From contig JAPJOW010000063.1 in the NCBI GenBank assembly GCA_030826005.1, positions 1-19,129 of the forward strand: DNA of 19,129 nt, read 5' to 3'. Every line of letters begins with the position of its first letter. Position 1 is the stretch's first letter. Positions 7,904 to 15,188 of the stretch are shown here, piece by piece. The position numbers and the translations under genes are program-made. The notes below the pieces were generated by a model. That model was given only the letters and a program-made list of their open reading frames with translations. It searched no databases and was not told the origin of the DNA. Source of the DNA: Aliterella sp. RAGGC_92 (GTDB lineage Bacteria; Cyanobacteriota; Cyanobacteriia; Cyanobacteriales; Chroococcidiopsidaceae).

Positions 7904-8677
7904 CTAATAGTCGTTGAGATTGCCGTAGCGTTTAACTTGACTTTCTGCCCAGCGAAAAAGAAAAATACCCAAGGCAAAGTACACCCCACCATTAATTAAA
8001 GCAATACCTAGCTGCCGCAAATCTAAGGGTTGCTGTCGCGCCATTAAGTTGCGTAATAGTCCTGCACCGGGACTCATTGGTAACAAATTTCCCACAATTT
8101 GCAGATTACCCGTCCATTCCTCCGTTGGCACGCTCATCAAAAATAGTAAAGCAAACTGGAAAATACCTGAAACTTGCTGAACGCGCTTAAATATTAATGC
8201 TAAAGAACCCACTGTAAACGAAATCCCGTAAGCGCCCAGTAGCACAGTTAAAAGCGGTAAGCTGAGGCTGAGAGGAAAGGCAAGCCAGCGCCCAGTTAAT
8301 GCCATAATAATGACCAAAATTATCACTATTAGTCCTGATTGCAACAACAAGTCAGCGATCGCCCGTGCGAGAAAAACTTGTGCAGCGCTGAAGGGCGAAA
8401 TAAATAATTGCTCTAAAGTTCCCGTCTGCGCTTCTCTTTGCAAAGTGCCAGAAATACTTGTCATTACAAATAATACTAGCGTCCAAAGGACATAACCAAT
8501 AATAATCGCATCTAATCTGTCGCCAAACTTTAGCCCTGGCCCGGCGATGTAACTAGCGCTGAGGAACAAACCGTAGAAGGTAAAAGTTGCGATCGCTATA
8601 CCGCCAATTGATTCAAATAAGTAACGCCGAAATTGAATCCTCGCTCGCTTTAGCTCTGCTAAAAATAGTTCAAGCAT
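7904..8677 (-). CDS. ABC-2 type transporter permease
   Basis: The 257-aa protein is the membrane half of an ABC exporter. It has about six hydrophobic helices (roughly 23-46, 58-78, 102-128, 133-160, 168-185 and 226-245). The topology and the segment QREAQTGTLEQLFISP (about 82-97), a cytoplasmic coupling element, are typical of ABC-2 permeases. A conserved-looking LLPMSPGAGLLRNL stretch precedes the last helix. Its ATG lies inside the end of the ATPase gene, an 8-nt overlap, so the two are translationally coupled and form one transporter. The family exports drugs, polysaccharides, lipids or acts on Na+; nothing here identifies the substrate. No periplasmic or outer-membrane partner gene adjoins it. 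Confidence 0.9.
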   Translation of the reverse strand: MLELFLAELKRARIQFRRYLFESIGGIAIATFTFYGLFLSASYIAGPGLKFGDRLDAIIIGYVLWTLVLFVMTSISGTLQREAQTGTLEQLFISPFSAAQVFLARAIADLLLQSGLIVIILVIIMALTGRWLAFPLSLSLPLLTVLLGAYGISFTVGSLALIFKRVQQVSGIFQFALLFLMSVPTEEWTGNLQIVGNLLPMSPGAGLLRNLMARQQPLDLRQLGIALINGGVYFALGIFLFRWAESQVKRYGNLNDY

Positions 8678-9599
8678 AAATGCCGCTAACCGTATTTGAC
8701 TGGGTGAATTTGAGAAAAATATCTGTAAGATTTGCTCGCTCGGTTTCGAGTCTTACAATCGGCAAAGGTTTCAAAATTTCTAGTACCGGATAAAGCAAAG
8801 CCGGGTTAAGAATCCGAATGGTAGTATCCTCAACCATCGCGCCTAGAGCCAGCAACTTGCTCTTGCGCTCAACGGGTAGTTCGGCTAATTCCAACCGATA
8901 AATCGCTTTAGAGAACTGTTTAATTAACGCTTCCGTCTGCTGCTGCACGACGATTTGCCCATTGTTAATAATTGCCACGCGATCGGATAGTTCTTCGGCA
9001 ATGTCAAGTTGGTGCGTTGTTAGCAAAACTGCTCTACCTTCACCGGCAATCTCGCGGACTAAGCGCTTTACTGTTTGGGTTGCTTCTACATCTAATCCCA
9101 AGGTCGGTTCGTCTAATAGTAGTAAGGGCGGCTGATGGATCAGCGCCACCGCGATCGCTACTTTTTGCTGCATCCCCCGCGAGAGTTTCTGCACCATCGT
9201 TTGAGCTTTATGACCTAGTTCAAATCGCTCTAGCAACAATCGCGATCGCTGCCTGGCTACGCGGCGCGTTAAACCCCGCAACACCCCAAAATATTCTAAG
9301 TTTTCGGCGGGGGTCAGCCGCCAGTAAAGATTGCGATTGCCCTCTAATACCGCCCCAATTAATCGCCGCGCCTGGGCTTCGCGATGCGGATCGCGTCCGG
9401 CAATTCTCACCGCACCCCGATCCGGCAGCACTAGCCCCGCAATCATTTTGATTGTTGTTGTTTTGCCCGCGCCATTTGGGCCTAGAAATGCCAAAACTTG
9501 ATTGGCTTCGATGCCCAAAGATACGTCCTGCACGGCGTAACTAATTTTTCCTTGAAAGCGGTAAGCTTTTTGCAGGTTTTCGACTTGGAGCAGAGGCAT
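8670..9599 (-). CDS. ABC-2 type exporter ATP-binding protein (CcmA/NatA-like)
   Basis: The 309-aa ATPase powers the partner permease. All core motifs are visible: Walker A GPNGAGKT (40-47), ABC signature LSRGMQQ (139-145), Walker B LLLLDEP (159-165) with catalytic Glu, D-loop LGLD, and H-loop His196. The Q-loop position appears to be Glu in VLEGNRNLYWRLT (84-96) rather than Gln. Residues from about 230 onward form a C-terminal extension of the kind seen in NatA/DrrA-type ATPases. I use the ATG at 9597-9599, giving MPLLQVENLQ. The in-frame ATG at 9677 would add 26 residues, but a TATAAT box lies between the two, which argues for the shorter form. The stop overlaps the permease start by 8 nt. 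An inverted repeat upstream suggests a dedicated regulator. Confidence 0.93.
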   Translation of the reverse strand: MPLLQVENLQKAYRFQGKISYAVQDVSLGIEANQVLAFLGPNGAGKTTTIKMIAGLVLPDRGAVRIAGRDPHREAQARRLIGAVLEGNRNLYWRLTPAENLEYFGVLRGLTRRVARQRSRLLLERFELGHKAQTMVQKLSRGMQQKVAIAVALIHQPPLLLLDEPTLGLDVEATQTVKRLVREIAGEGRAVLLTTHQLDIAEELSDRVAIINNGQIVVQQQTEALIKQFSKAIYRLELAELPVERKSKLLALGAMVEDTTIRILNPALLYPVLEILKPLPIVRLETERANLTDIFLKFTQSNTVSGIYA

Positions 9600-9621
9600 T
9601 GATGCACCGAATAGACTAAAT

Positions 9622-9648
9622 ATTATAAATTGTAACAAAAAGTTACAA
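9622..9648 (-). promoter_or_regulatory. Promoter and palindromic operator of the ABC exporter
   Basis: On the minus strand a perfect -10 TATAAT (9622-9627) lies 22 nt before the ATPase ATG. Immediately upstream is the inverted repeat TTGTAAC-N5-GTTACAA (9630-9648), covering the spacer and the expected -35 area. The outer half-site TTGTAA could itself act as a -35 with a short 15-nt spacer. The spacing between GTA and TAC is 9 nt, so it is not a standard NtcA site (GTA-N8-TAC). It looks like the operator of an unidentified dimeric regulator. Confidence 0.5.
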
Positions 9649-9692
9649 ATCCTCGGCGTAATTTTTTGGCTCTGCAAGGAATTTTGAAAATA

Positions 9693-10628
9693 TCAATTGG
9701 ATGGGGGCGTATCTCGGACAAACTTAATCACCGCCTGAGTAACTGCCTTTGCCGCACCCGATGAAGCATCATGACCGCAATTAGGGATGATTTGTAGTTT
9801 GGAATTAGGAATGCGATCGCAGAGTTTTTTGCCATCACTATAGGGATACCAGGTATCTTGTTCGCCCCATAAAATCAGTGTGGGGCATTTAATCGTACCC
9901 AAAGCGCTTTGAATTTTACTAATTAGGTTTGGTTTATTTGCTTGTAAATGCTCGATTTCTCGTGCGGCTATTTGCACTTGTTCGGCAACTTTAGCAACCG
10001 TACCGGGTAACTCAATAAAGGGATAGCAAATCCAGTCCAAATCTTCCTGGGTTAGAATTGATGAGTCGTAGAGGACGCTGCGCCGTTCTATAGCCATAAT
10101 TTCTTTAAATAAAGGTGCAAACAAGTACGTTAATCGCAAGCGATCGATTGTTTGTGCTATCTCTAAAGGCATTTGCGAGAGCATCGACATTCCCCAATGA
10201 GGCAAGCGTTGAGAAAAAATCGGTACGTTAATCGCTACTAAGTGTCCGATTAAGTTTGGGTACGCCTGAGCAAGCGCTAAACTAACCAATGCCCCTAATG
10301 ATTCAGCGACAATTACCGGGGGTTCATCGCACAAAGCGCTAATAATGCGTTCAATTTCAATCATTTGATGGTCGGCTCTTTCTCTAAGCATCGGCTTTGC
10401 AGAAAATCCATAACCTTTAGCATCAAAACAAATTACTCGAAAGCGTTGCGATAGTGGCTCAATACAGTGCCGCCAGTTATAGCTCCAACTCCCAAGTCCA
10501 TGAACTAAAAATAGCGGTGTTCCTACTCCTTTTTCGCCGTAAGCAATTTGGACGGGATAACCATTAGCATCAATAATTTTTAGAGTTTGCCGCCCTTGAG
10601 GAAATGTCTTTTGCCACCAGTCTTGCAT
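9693..10628 (-). CDS. Alpha/beta-fold hydrolase
   Basis: The 311-aa cytosolic protein has a complete alpha/beta-hydrolase active site: oxyanion-hole motif HGLGS (43-47), nucleophile elbow AESLGA with Ser110, acid Asp258 in WGEQDTWYP, and His286 in NCGHD. The core fold is followed by a helical lid (about 140-235) and the typical C-terminal helix. Members hydrolyse esters, lactones, epoxides or C-C bonds; a Ser nucleophile argues against the epoxide-hydrolase and haloalkane-dehalogenase branches, which use Asp. The substrate cannot be inferred. It starts at the ATG at 10626-10628. It lies upstream of the ABC exporter on the same strand with a 93-nt gap containing a separate promoter, so co-regulation is possible but not required. 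Confidence 0.9.
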   Translation of the reverse strand: MQDWWQKTFPQGRQTLKIIDANGYPVQIAYGEKGVGTPLFLVHGLGSWSYNWRHCIEPLSQRFRVICFDAKGYGFSAKPMLRERADHQMIEIERIISALCDEPPVIVAESLGALVSLALAQAYPNLIGHLVAINVPIFSQRLPHWGMSMLSQMPLEIAQTIDRLRLTYLFAPLFKEIMAIERRSVLYDSSILTQEDLDWICYPFIELPGTVAKVAEQVQIAAREIEHLQANKPNLISKIQSALGTIKCPTLILWGEQDTWYPYSDGKKLCDRIPNSKLQIIPNCGHDASSGAAKAVTQAVIKFVRDTPPSN

Positions 10629-10914
10629 CAGTTTTGTAAATACTAATTAATATTACCTAGTTCAAGATTGCCATATAAAATTATCGTTTTAAGTAAAGAT
10701 GTTGCCTATTAATATGAGACTTATGCACGTAAATAACTTTTTGCTCCCTAGTTAGAGGACAAAACTGGCTTGCAAGTCCACTTTCAATTAAAAAACGTGC
10801 GGGGGCTTTCTTAAGGAGCGCAAAAATAAATCGTTGGGTCAACAACCCTCTAGCAGTGCCAAAATATTTGCAAGGACGATCGCATTGTAAATGTACAAAT
10901 TTTAGTCAAAAAAC
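10629..10914. other. Intergenic region between divergent genes
   Basis: This 286-nt spacer separates the divergent hydrolase and aldo/keto reductase genes, so it should hold both promoters. It is AT-rich with one GATCG element. A weak minus-strand pair TTGAAC (10660-10665) and TATTTA (10637-10642) with a 17-nt spacer could serve the hydrolase. I find no RNA gene, convincing ORF or repeat. Confidence 0.5.
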
Positions 10915-11880
10915 ATGGTAGAAAAAACAACGCGGCGCAATTTTTTAATTACCAGTGTGGCTGTAGCTGGTGGTGTTATGGGCGCAAGCACCTCACAAAA
11001 AGAAACTTCCACTGGCGGTTCGCCAGCCACAATGCCAGAGCGAGTGCTGGGAAGCACGGGAGTAAAAGTTCCTATCCTTGGTTTGGGCGGTGCGGGAACA
11101 AAAACACCGCTCGATAAAGAGGATAGAGAAGGTGAGGCTTTGGCAATTATTGCAAGAGCTTTTGAACTTGGCATTCGTTATTTTGATACGGCGGCAAGTT
11201 ATGGAACGAATGAGATTTATTTGGGAAAAGTGCTGCCACCCCACCGCGCAAAGATATTTTTAGCTAGTAAAACTTATGAAAAAGAGCGCGATGGTGCGTG
11301 GCGAGAATTGGAGCGCTCTCTCAAACGTCTCAATACGAGTTATCTGGATTTGTGGCAGTTGCATAGCGTCGCTTTACCGGAACACGTGCAGAAAATCTTT
11401 GGCGCTAATGGCGCAATTAAAGCTTTAGAAGAAGCTAAAGAGCAGAAAATTGTGCGCTTTGTTGGGATTACGGGACACCACGAACCGGATGTAATAGTTG
11501 AAGCTATGCGTCGCTATCAATTCCATACAACTTTGATTCCGATTAACGCCGCAGACAAACATCATCCAAGACCGTACTTTCCTTTAGTTTTACCATTGGC
11601 TCGGCAACAAAATGTAGGTGTAATCGCGATGAAAGTGCCTGCTTACGGAAAGTTGTTTCAACCTGGTGGTTTGACAGGGATGCAGCAAGCAATGAGTTAT
11701 ACTTTATCCCAGCCTGGCGTGCATTGTTGCATTATTCCCGCCGATAACGTGCAGCAATTAGCAGAAAATGTCCAAGTAGCTCGTACTTTTAAACAACTAA
11801 ACAGTAATCAATTAGATACACTTGAAAAACGTACCGCCCAAATTTGGCAAGACACCACGTTTTACCGGGCTTGGGGTTAG
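10915..11880 (+). CDS. Tat-signal aldo/keto reductase
   Basis: The 321-aa product has an N-terminal twin-arginine signal: TRRNFLI (6-12) followed by a small-residue hydrophobic stretch (SVAVAGGVMGAS). Export in folded form to the periplasm or thylakoid lumen, or membrane anchoring, is expected. The mature part is an NAD(P)H-dependent aldo/keto reductase TIM barrel with the full catalytic tetrad: Asp91 (RYFDTAASYG), Tyr96, Lys119 (ASKTY) and His150 (LHSV). The strand motif VRFVGITGHHEP and the C-terminal cofactor loop around IIPADNVQQLAENV are also present. Usual substrates are aldehydes, ketones or sugars; the actual one is unknown. It starts at the ATG at 10915. The SMP-30-like gene follows 84 nt downstream on the same strand and is also predicted to be exported, which hints at linked oxidation and reduction of an extracytoplasmic sugar or lactone. 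Confidence 0.92.
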   Translation: MVEKTTRRNFLITSVAVAGGVMGASTSQKETSTGGSPATMPERVLGSTGVKVPILGLGGAGTKTPLDKEDREGEALAIIARAFELGIRYFDTAASYGTNEIYLGKVLPPHRAKIFLASKTYEKERDGAWRELERSLKRLNTSYLDLWQLHSVALPEHVQKIFGANGAIKALEEAKEQKIVRFVGITGHHEPDVIVEAMRRYQFHTTLIPINAADKHHPRPYFPLVLPLARQQNVGVIAMKVPAYGKLFQPGGLTGMQQAMSYTLSQPGVHCCIIPADNVQQLAENVQVARTFKQLNSNQLDTLEKRTAQIWQDTTFYRAWG

Positions 11881-11964
11881 ATCGGCTTTAGCAATTATTT
11901 ATAGACAAGTAGATACATCACGCTGAATTTAGTCCGATTTAACTTTCAAGTAGAAATAGTAGTC

Positions 11965-12906
11965 GTGAAAAAATATACCTGGCAAATAATTGCGTGCGTC
12001 TTAGTTGGGATGTTGAGCGTACAGCATCGTAACGCTCATAGCTTAAGCGGTCTACAAGAACTCGCGATCGGCAAGGCTAAACTAGAAAAGCTGTCTAGTG
12101 GCTTCAAGTTCACAGAAGGGCCGGTTTGGGATAAACGTGGTTTCCTTTTATTTAGCGATCTTGGTGCTAATACTATATATAAGTGGACTCCTAACGGTCA
12201 GGTTTCCATATTTCGCTATCCTGCGGGACGTTCTAACGGTAATACGCTAGATCGGGAAGGACGCTTAATTACTGCCGAACACGATCGCCGTCTTGTCCGT
12301 ACTGAAAATAATAGTACATTAACGGTCTTGGCTGAACGTTACAAAAGCAAGCGCCTAAATAGCCCTAACGATGTTGTAGTTAAATCAGATAGTAGTATTT
12401 ACTTTACCGATCCTCCTTATGGGATTAGTAAAGAAAAAGAAGAACTTGGCTTTTATGGAATTTATAGGCGATCGCCCGATGGAACTTTAATATTGCTAAC
12501 AAAAGAGATGGTGCGCCCTAATGGACTTGCTTTTTCACCAGACGAGAAAAAACTCTATGTAAGCGATTCAGAAAACAAACACATTTTTGTCTTCCAAGTC
12601 AAAGCTGATGGCAAACTGAGTAATGGGAGAGTTTTTGCCCAGTTGCAAAAACCAGAAGGCAACGGTGTACCCGATGGCATGAAAGTAGATGTCCAAGGCA
12701 ATGTTTACTGTAGCGGGTCAGAGGGATTATGGATTTTCTCGCCAAATGGTCAACTCCTAAGCAAGATTATAGTGCCAGAAGTAGTAACGAACTTAGCGTG
12801 GGGAGATAAAGACTACAAATCTCTTTACATTACAGCAACGAAAAGTCTCTACCGGATACGGCTGAATGTACGGGGTGTACCACCTGGCACGCCAGTTATT
12901 AAATAA
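11965..12906 (+). CDS. Exported SMP-30/gluconolactonase-type beta-propeller
   Basis: The 313-aa protein starts with a GTG codon and a signal-peptide-like N-terminus: MKKYTW, then a hydrophobic core (IIACVLVGML) and polar residues to about residue 26. The rest is a six-bladed beta-propeller of the SMP-30/gluconolactonase/LRE family. Family metal-site segments are present: TEGPVW (Glu51), SPNDVV (Asn135), FTDPPYG (147-153), RPNGLAFSPD (184-193) and SDSEN (Asp201), plus PDGMKVD near 236. These residues bind a divalent metal and support hydrolysis of sugar lactones such as gluconolactone. The substrate is inferred only from the family. No strong ribosome binding site precedes the GTG; the n-region Lys pair supports this start. 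It is tandem with the Tat-exported reductase and converges with the P450 gene 16 nt away. Confidence 0.9.
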   Translation: MKKYTWQIIACVLVGMLSVQHRNAHSLSGLQELAIGKAKLEKLSSGFKFTEGPVWDKRGFLLFSDLGANTIYKWTPNGQVSIFRYPAGRSNGNTLDREGRLITAEHDRRLVRTENNSTLTVLAERYKSKRLNSPNDVVVKSDSSIYFTDPPYGISKEKEELGFYGIYRRSPDGTLILLTKEMVRPNGLAFSPDEKKLYVSDSENKHIFVFQVKADGKLSNGRVFAQLQKPEGNGVPDGMKVDVQGNVYCSGSEGLWIFSPNGQLLSKIIVPEVVTNLAWGDKDYKSLYITATKSLYRIRLNVRGVPPGTPVIK

Positions 12907-12922
12907 AGAGGGTAAACTCTAC

Positions 12923-14272
12923 TCAAAATTTTTCTTTCAAAACCATCTGCACCCCTCTAGCCGGAGCAAAAGTAACACCTCGACGCTGAGGATATTCAGG
13001 AACTCGATCTGCCATCGCCAACCGATAATGAGAAAGCAATGTTGCTAAGACTAATTTCATCTCAAACTGGGCTAATGCTTCCCCAATGCAACGGCGCGCA
13101 CCGCCACCAAAAGGAAAAAACTCGTAGGGAGAGAACGTTCGTTCTAAAAACCGCTCTGGCTTAAACAATTTAGGTTCTGGGTAGATATCTGGGCGCTGAT
13201 GAGTTAGATAAATACAACCATAAAGTCTCATTCCCGGTTCTAATTGATAACCCATTAGTTCTACAGGTTCTTTGACTTCTCTTGGAACGGTAAGAATAGC
13301 AACAGGGAAAAGGCGCAGGGTTTCATTACAAACAGCAGTCAGATAAGGCAACTGTACGACAGTTTTTGGTTCTGGAGACGTGCCTAAGCGATTTAGTTCT
13401 TCAACTAGCTTCTTGCTAACCTCTGGATGACGATGAATCAAATACAGCGCCCAGGCGATCGCACTTGCGGTTGTTTCATGACCTGCAATCAGTAGGGTAA
13501 CTAACTCATCATGTAATTCGGCATCGCTCATCGGTTGACCCGTTTCATCGCGGGCTGATATCAGTAAACTCAAGATATCTGAACCAAGTTCGCAATCTCG
13601 GTTGCGGCGCTCGCGAATTTCAGCATATACAAGTTCGCTAATTTGGCGTTGCAGATTTTGCAAGTATCCCCAAGGACTTCGCACTCCCCAATCTCTTTGT
13701 AACGACGGAAAAAAAAGCAACCCTCCAATGAAAGGAGATTGAAGTGAATCTGTAAAATGAACCATTAACGACTTGAGACGCTGAAAACGTTCCGGTCGCT
13801 CAATACCAAAAACAACCGTTAAAATGACTTCTAAAGATATCTCCTGTGCCAAACGACGGGCAGAAAACTGCGTGTCAATTGACAGCGAACTCATGGCTTT
13901 ATCTGCCAATTCACAAATCAATTGTGCGTAAGTTTGCATCCGTTCGCCATGAAAAGGAGGTATTAACAACCGCCGCTCCCGACGATGGCGAGAACCTTCC
14001 AAGGAAAAAATAGAGTAATTTCCAACAAGTGGCTGAAGCAGTTGGTTGGGTGGAGTGATAAATTGCTTTGTGTCATTGTTAAAAATGTGCTGTAACGCTT
14101 GGGGATTACTAACAAATAAAACAACAGCGCTATCCCCAATGACCGGAGCATTAAAAATATCTCCGTGTTGCGCCGCAGCCTCCATATAGGCGATCGCGTT
14201 TTTTGTGTACTGGATTTTTTGCCACCAGCGCGGAGCTTGGGAAGCTTCAAGAAAGCGGGTTTTAGAAATCAT
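12923..14272 (-). CDS. Cytochrome P450, CYP110-like
   Basis: The 449-aa haem-thiolate monooxygenase has all P450 landmarks: C-helix region HRRERRLLIPPFHGERM (96-112), I-helix oxygen-activation motif AGHETT (263-268), K-helix ExxR (E317 to R320), PERF, and the haem-binding loop FGGGARRCIG (388-397) with the axial Cys395. The PPFHGERM segment and the C-terminal RRGVTFAPARGVQMVL resemble the cyanobacterial CYP110 family, which includes fatty-acid and terpenoid hydroxylases. There is no strong N-terminal membrane anchor, consistent with bacterial forms that use separate ferredoxin partners; none is encoded nearby. It starts at the ATG at 14270-14272 with only a weak ribosome binding site. It converges with the SMP-30-like gene. 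Substrate is unknown. Confidence 0.95.
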   Translation of the reverse strand: MISKTRFLEASQAPRWWQKIQYTKNAIAYMEAAAQHGDIFNAPVIGDSAVVLFVSNPQALQHIFNNDTKQFITPPNQLLQPLVGNYSIFSLEGSRHRRERRLLIPPFHGERMQTYAQLICELADKAMSSLSIDTQFSARRLAQEISLEVILTVVFGIERPERFQRLKSLMVHFTDSLQSPFIGGLLFFPSLQRDWGVRSPWGYLQNLQRQISELVYAEIRERRNRDCELGSDILSLLISARDETGQPMSDAELHDELVTLLIAGHETTASAIAWALYLIHRHPEVSKKLVEELNRLGTSPEPKTVVQLPYLTAVCNETLRLFPVAILTVPREVKEPVELMGYQLEPGMRLYGCIYLTHQRPDIYPEPKLFKPERFLERTFSPYEFFPFGGGARRCIGEALAQFEMKLVLATLLSHYRLAMADRVPEYPQRRGVTFAPARGVQMVLKEKF

Positions 14273-14322
14273 AAAAATTAACTTCGAGCAAAATCGCTAA
14301 TGTGGTTACTTACTCCAACTTT

Positions 14323-14499
14323 TCATAGTAGTGTTTGATTGCCAAGGTGATGACGTAAAACCATTGGATGAGAAAGTTTATAAATTGTTTGCTGGTAATT
14401 TCTCCGCTTGATATGTCTTTTGCATACATCTGCCATAGATAATAGCGGTGGCATACGCAAATAAACTGTAAACAGCAGCAGGAATAGGCATATCAGCAT
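14323..14499 (-). CDS. Possible 58-aa membrane-anchored protein (doubtful)
   Basis: The frame encodes MLICLFLLLFTVYLRMPP, one hydrophobic segment (residues 1-14), followed by a basic, His-rich soluble part. The ATG at 14497-14499 is preceded by AAGG seven nt upstream. A longer version from a GTG at 14535 would give 70 aa. It fills the spacer between the P450 and the lipoprotein on the same strand. I recognise no family, and a chance frame is quite possible. Confidence 0.3.
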   Translation of the reverse strand: MLICLFLLLFTVYLRMPPLLSMADVCKRHIKRRNYQQTIYKLSHPMVLRHHLGNQTLL

Positions 14500-14560
14500 T
14501 ATTAAACCTTGGGAAGTGTTTTGTTTATTTCCCACCTCTAGGCAAAAAATCTTAAGCTGC

Positions 14561-14857
14561 TTACTTGGAGTTTACAGGCGGTTGGGGGGCGCGTCCGTAG
14601 CCTTGTTGTTGCCTAGTGCGAGTCTGATTAGTTGAAGGCGGTTGGGGGGCGCGTCCGTGACCTTGTTGTTGCCCAGTGCGAGTCTGAAGATTAGTTGAAG
14701 GCGGCTGAGGGGCGCGTCCGTAGCCTTGTTGTTGCCCAGTGCTGGTTTCAGTTTTATATTGATTTGAGGAAGTAAAGCGATCGCACCCTACGGCCATAAA
14801 ACCCATACTAGAAAGTATTAAAGTAAATAAAAGTCTTTGAGATGTAAAAATTTTCAT
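14561..14857 (-). CDS. Small repeat-containing lipoprotein
   Basis: The 98-aa product has a lipoprotein signal: MKIFTSQR, a hydrophobic core (LLFTLILSSMGFMA) and a lipobox-like AVGC with Cys25 as the expected acylation site. The lipobox has Ala at -3 rather than the preferred Leu. The mature part is dominated by three copies of a 20-21-residue unit around GQQQGYGRAPQPP (residues 40-60, 61-80, 81-98), with Tyr changed to His in the second and the third truncated. It is rich in Gln, Gly and Pro with one Arg per core, so it is probably disordered. The family is unknown; a surface or periplasmic linker role is only a guess. The nucleotide repeats are nearly identical, suggesting recent expansion or ongoing homogenisation. 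Confidence 0.75.
   Translation of the reverse strand: MKIFTSQRLLFTLILSSMGFMAVGCDRFTSSNQYKTETSTGQQQGYGRAPQPPSTNLQTRTGQQQGHGRAPQPPSTNQTRTRQQQGYGRAPQPPVNSK
14564..14740 (-). repeat. In-frame tandem repeat inside the lipoprotein gene
   Basis: Three units of 63, 60 and 54 nt (14678-14740, 14618-14677, 14564-14617) encode the GQQQGYGRAPQPP repeats. The cores differ at only a few bases. The 63/60-nt length difference is one codon inserted in the linker, so the frame is preserved. Confidence 0.85.
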
Positions 14858-15188
14858 GGCTTTACTCTGATAAGAATTGTCTAGTATTTACGCAACTATG
14901 GATAGGTGACGTGCGAATAGCTTTTAGCTGAAGCTTTGCAGTTGACATTAATTCTCGATTGGCAAGCGCGAAAATCAACCTTTCTTTGGCTTGTATCAAA
15001 GTTTGAAAGTGTTTTAAACTAACAAGGGGTTACGGAAATCGTTGCTATTAATAACCGTTTGCCCGATCTACACAATAAAAGGTCGAATAGAGAAAATGCT
15101 TTAACCTTTTGTGTCAAGTTAACAAGCAATCTCAGCCAATCCAATTGCACAAGTCTGCAATTAAGTTGACCTAGAACCTGTAAAGATT
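14858..15188. other. Intergenic region between tpsB and the lipoprotein gene
   Basis: This 331-nt spacer is the downstream region of tpsB and the upstream region of the lipoprotein gene, both on minus. The only clear structure is an inverted repeat AATTGCA-N6-TGCAATT (15143-15162), 27-46 nt past the tpsB stop. It lacks a T-run, so it is at best a weak terminator. I see no credible ORF, RNA gene or mobile element. Confidence 0.5.

Noticed and set aside
8972..9451. Long plus-strand frame opposite the ABC ATPase
   Set aside because: It is antisense to a gene with intact Walker and signature motifs, and its product is an Arg/Ala/Leu-rich shadow without domain features.
9630..9648. NtcA box at the ABC exporter promoter
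   Set aside because: The GTA and TAC triplets are 9 nt apart rather than 8, and the site is centred too close to the -10 box for NtcA activation.
10700..10914. Possible insertion-sequence or MITE remnant in the hydrolase-reductase spacer
   Set aside because: No terminal inverted repeats, target duplication or transposase fragment could be found by reading either strand.
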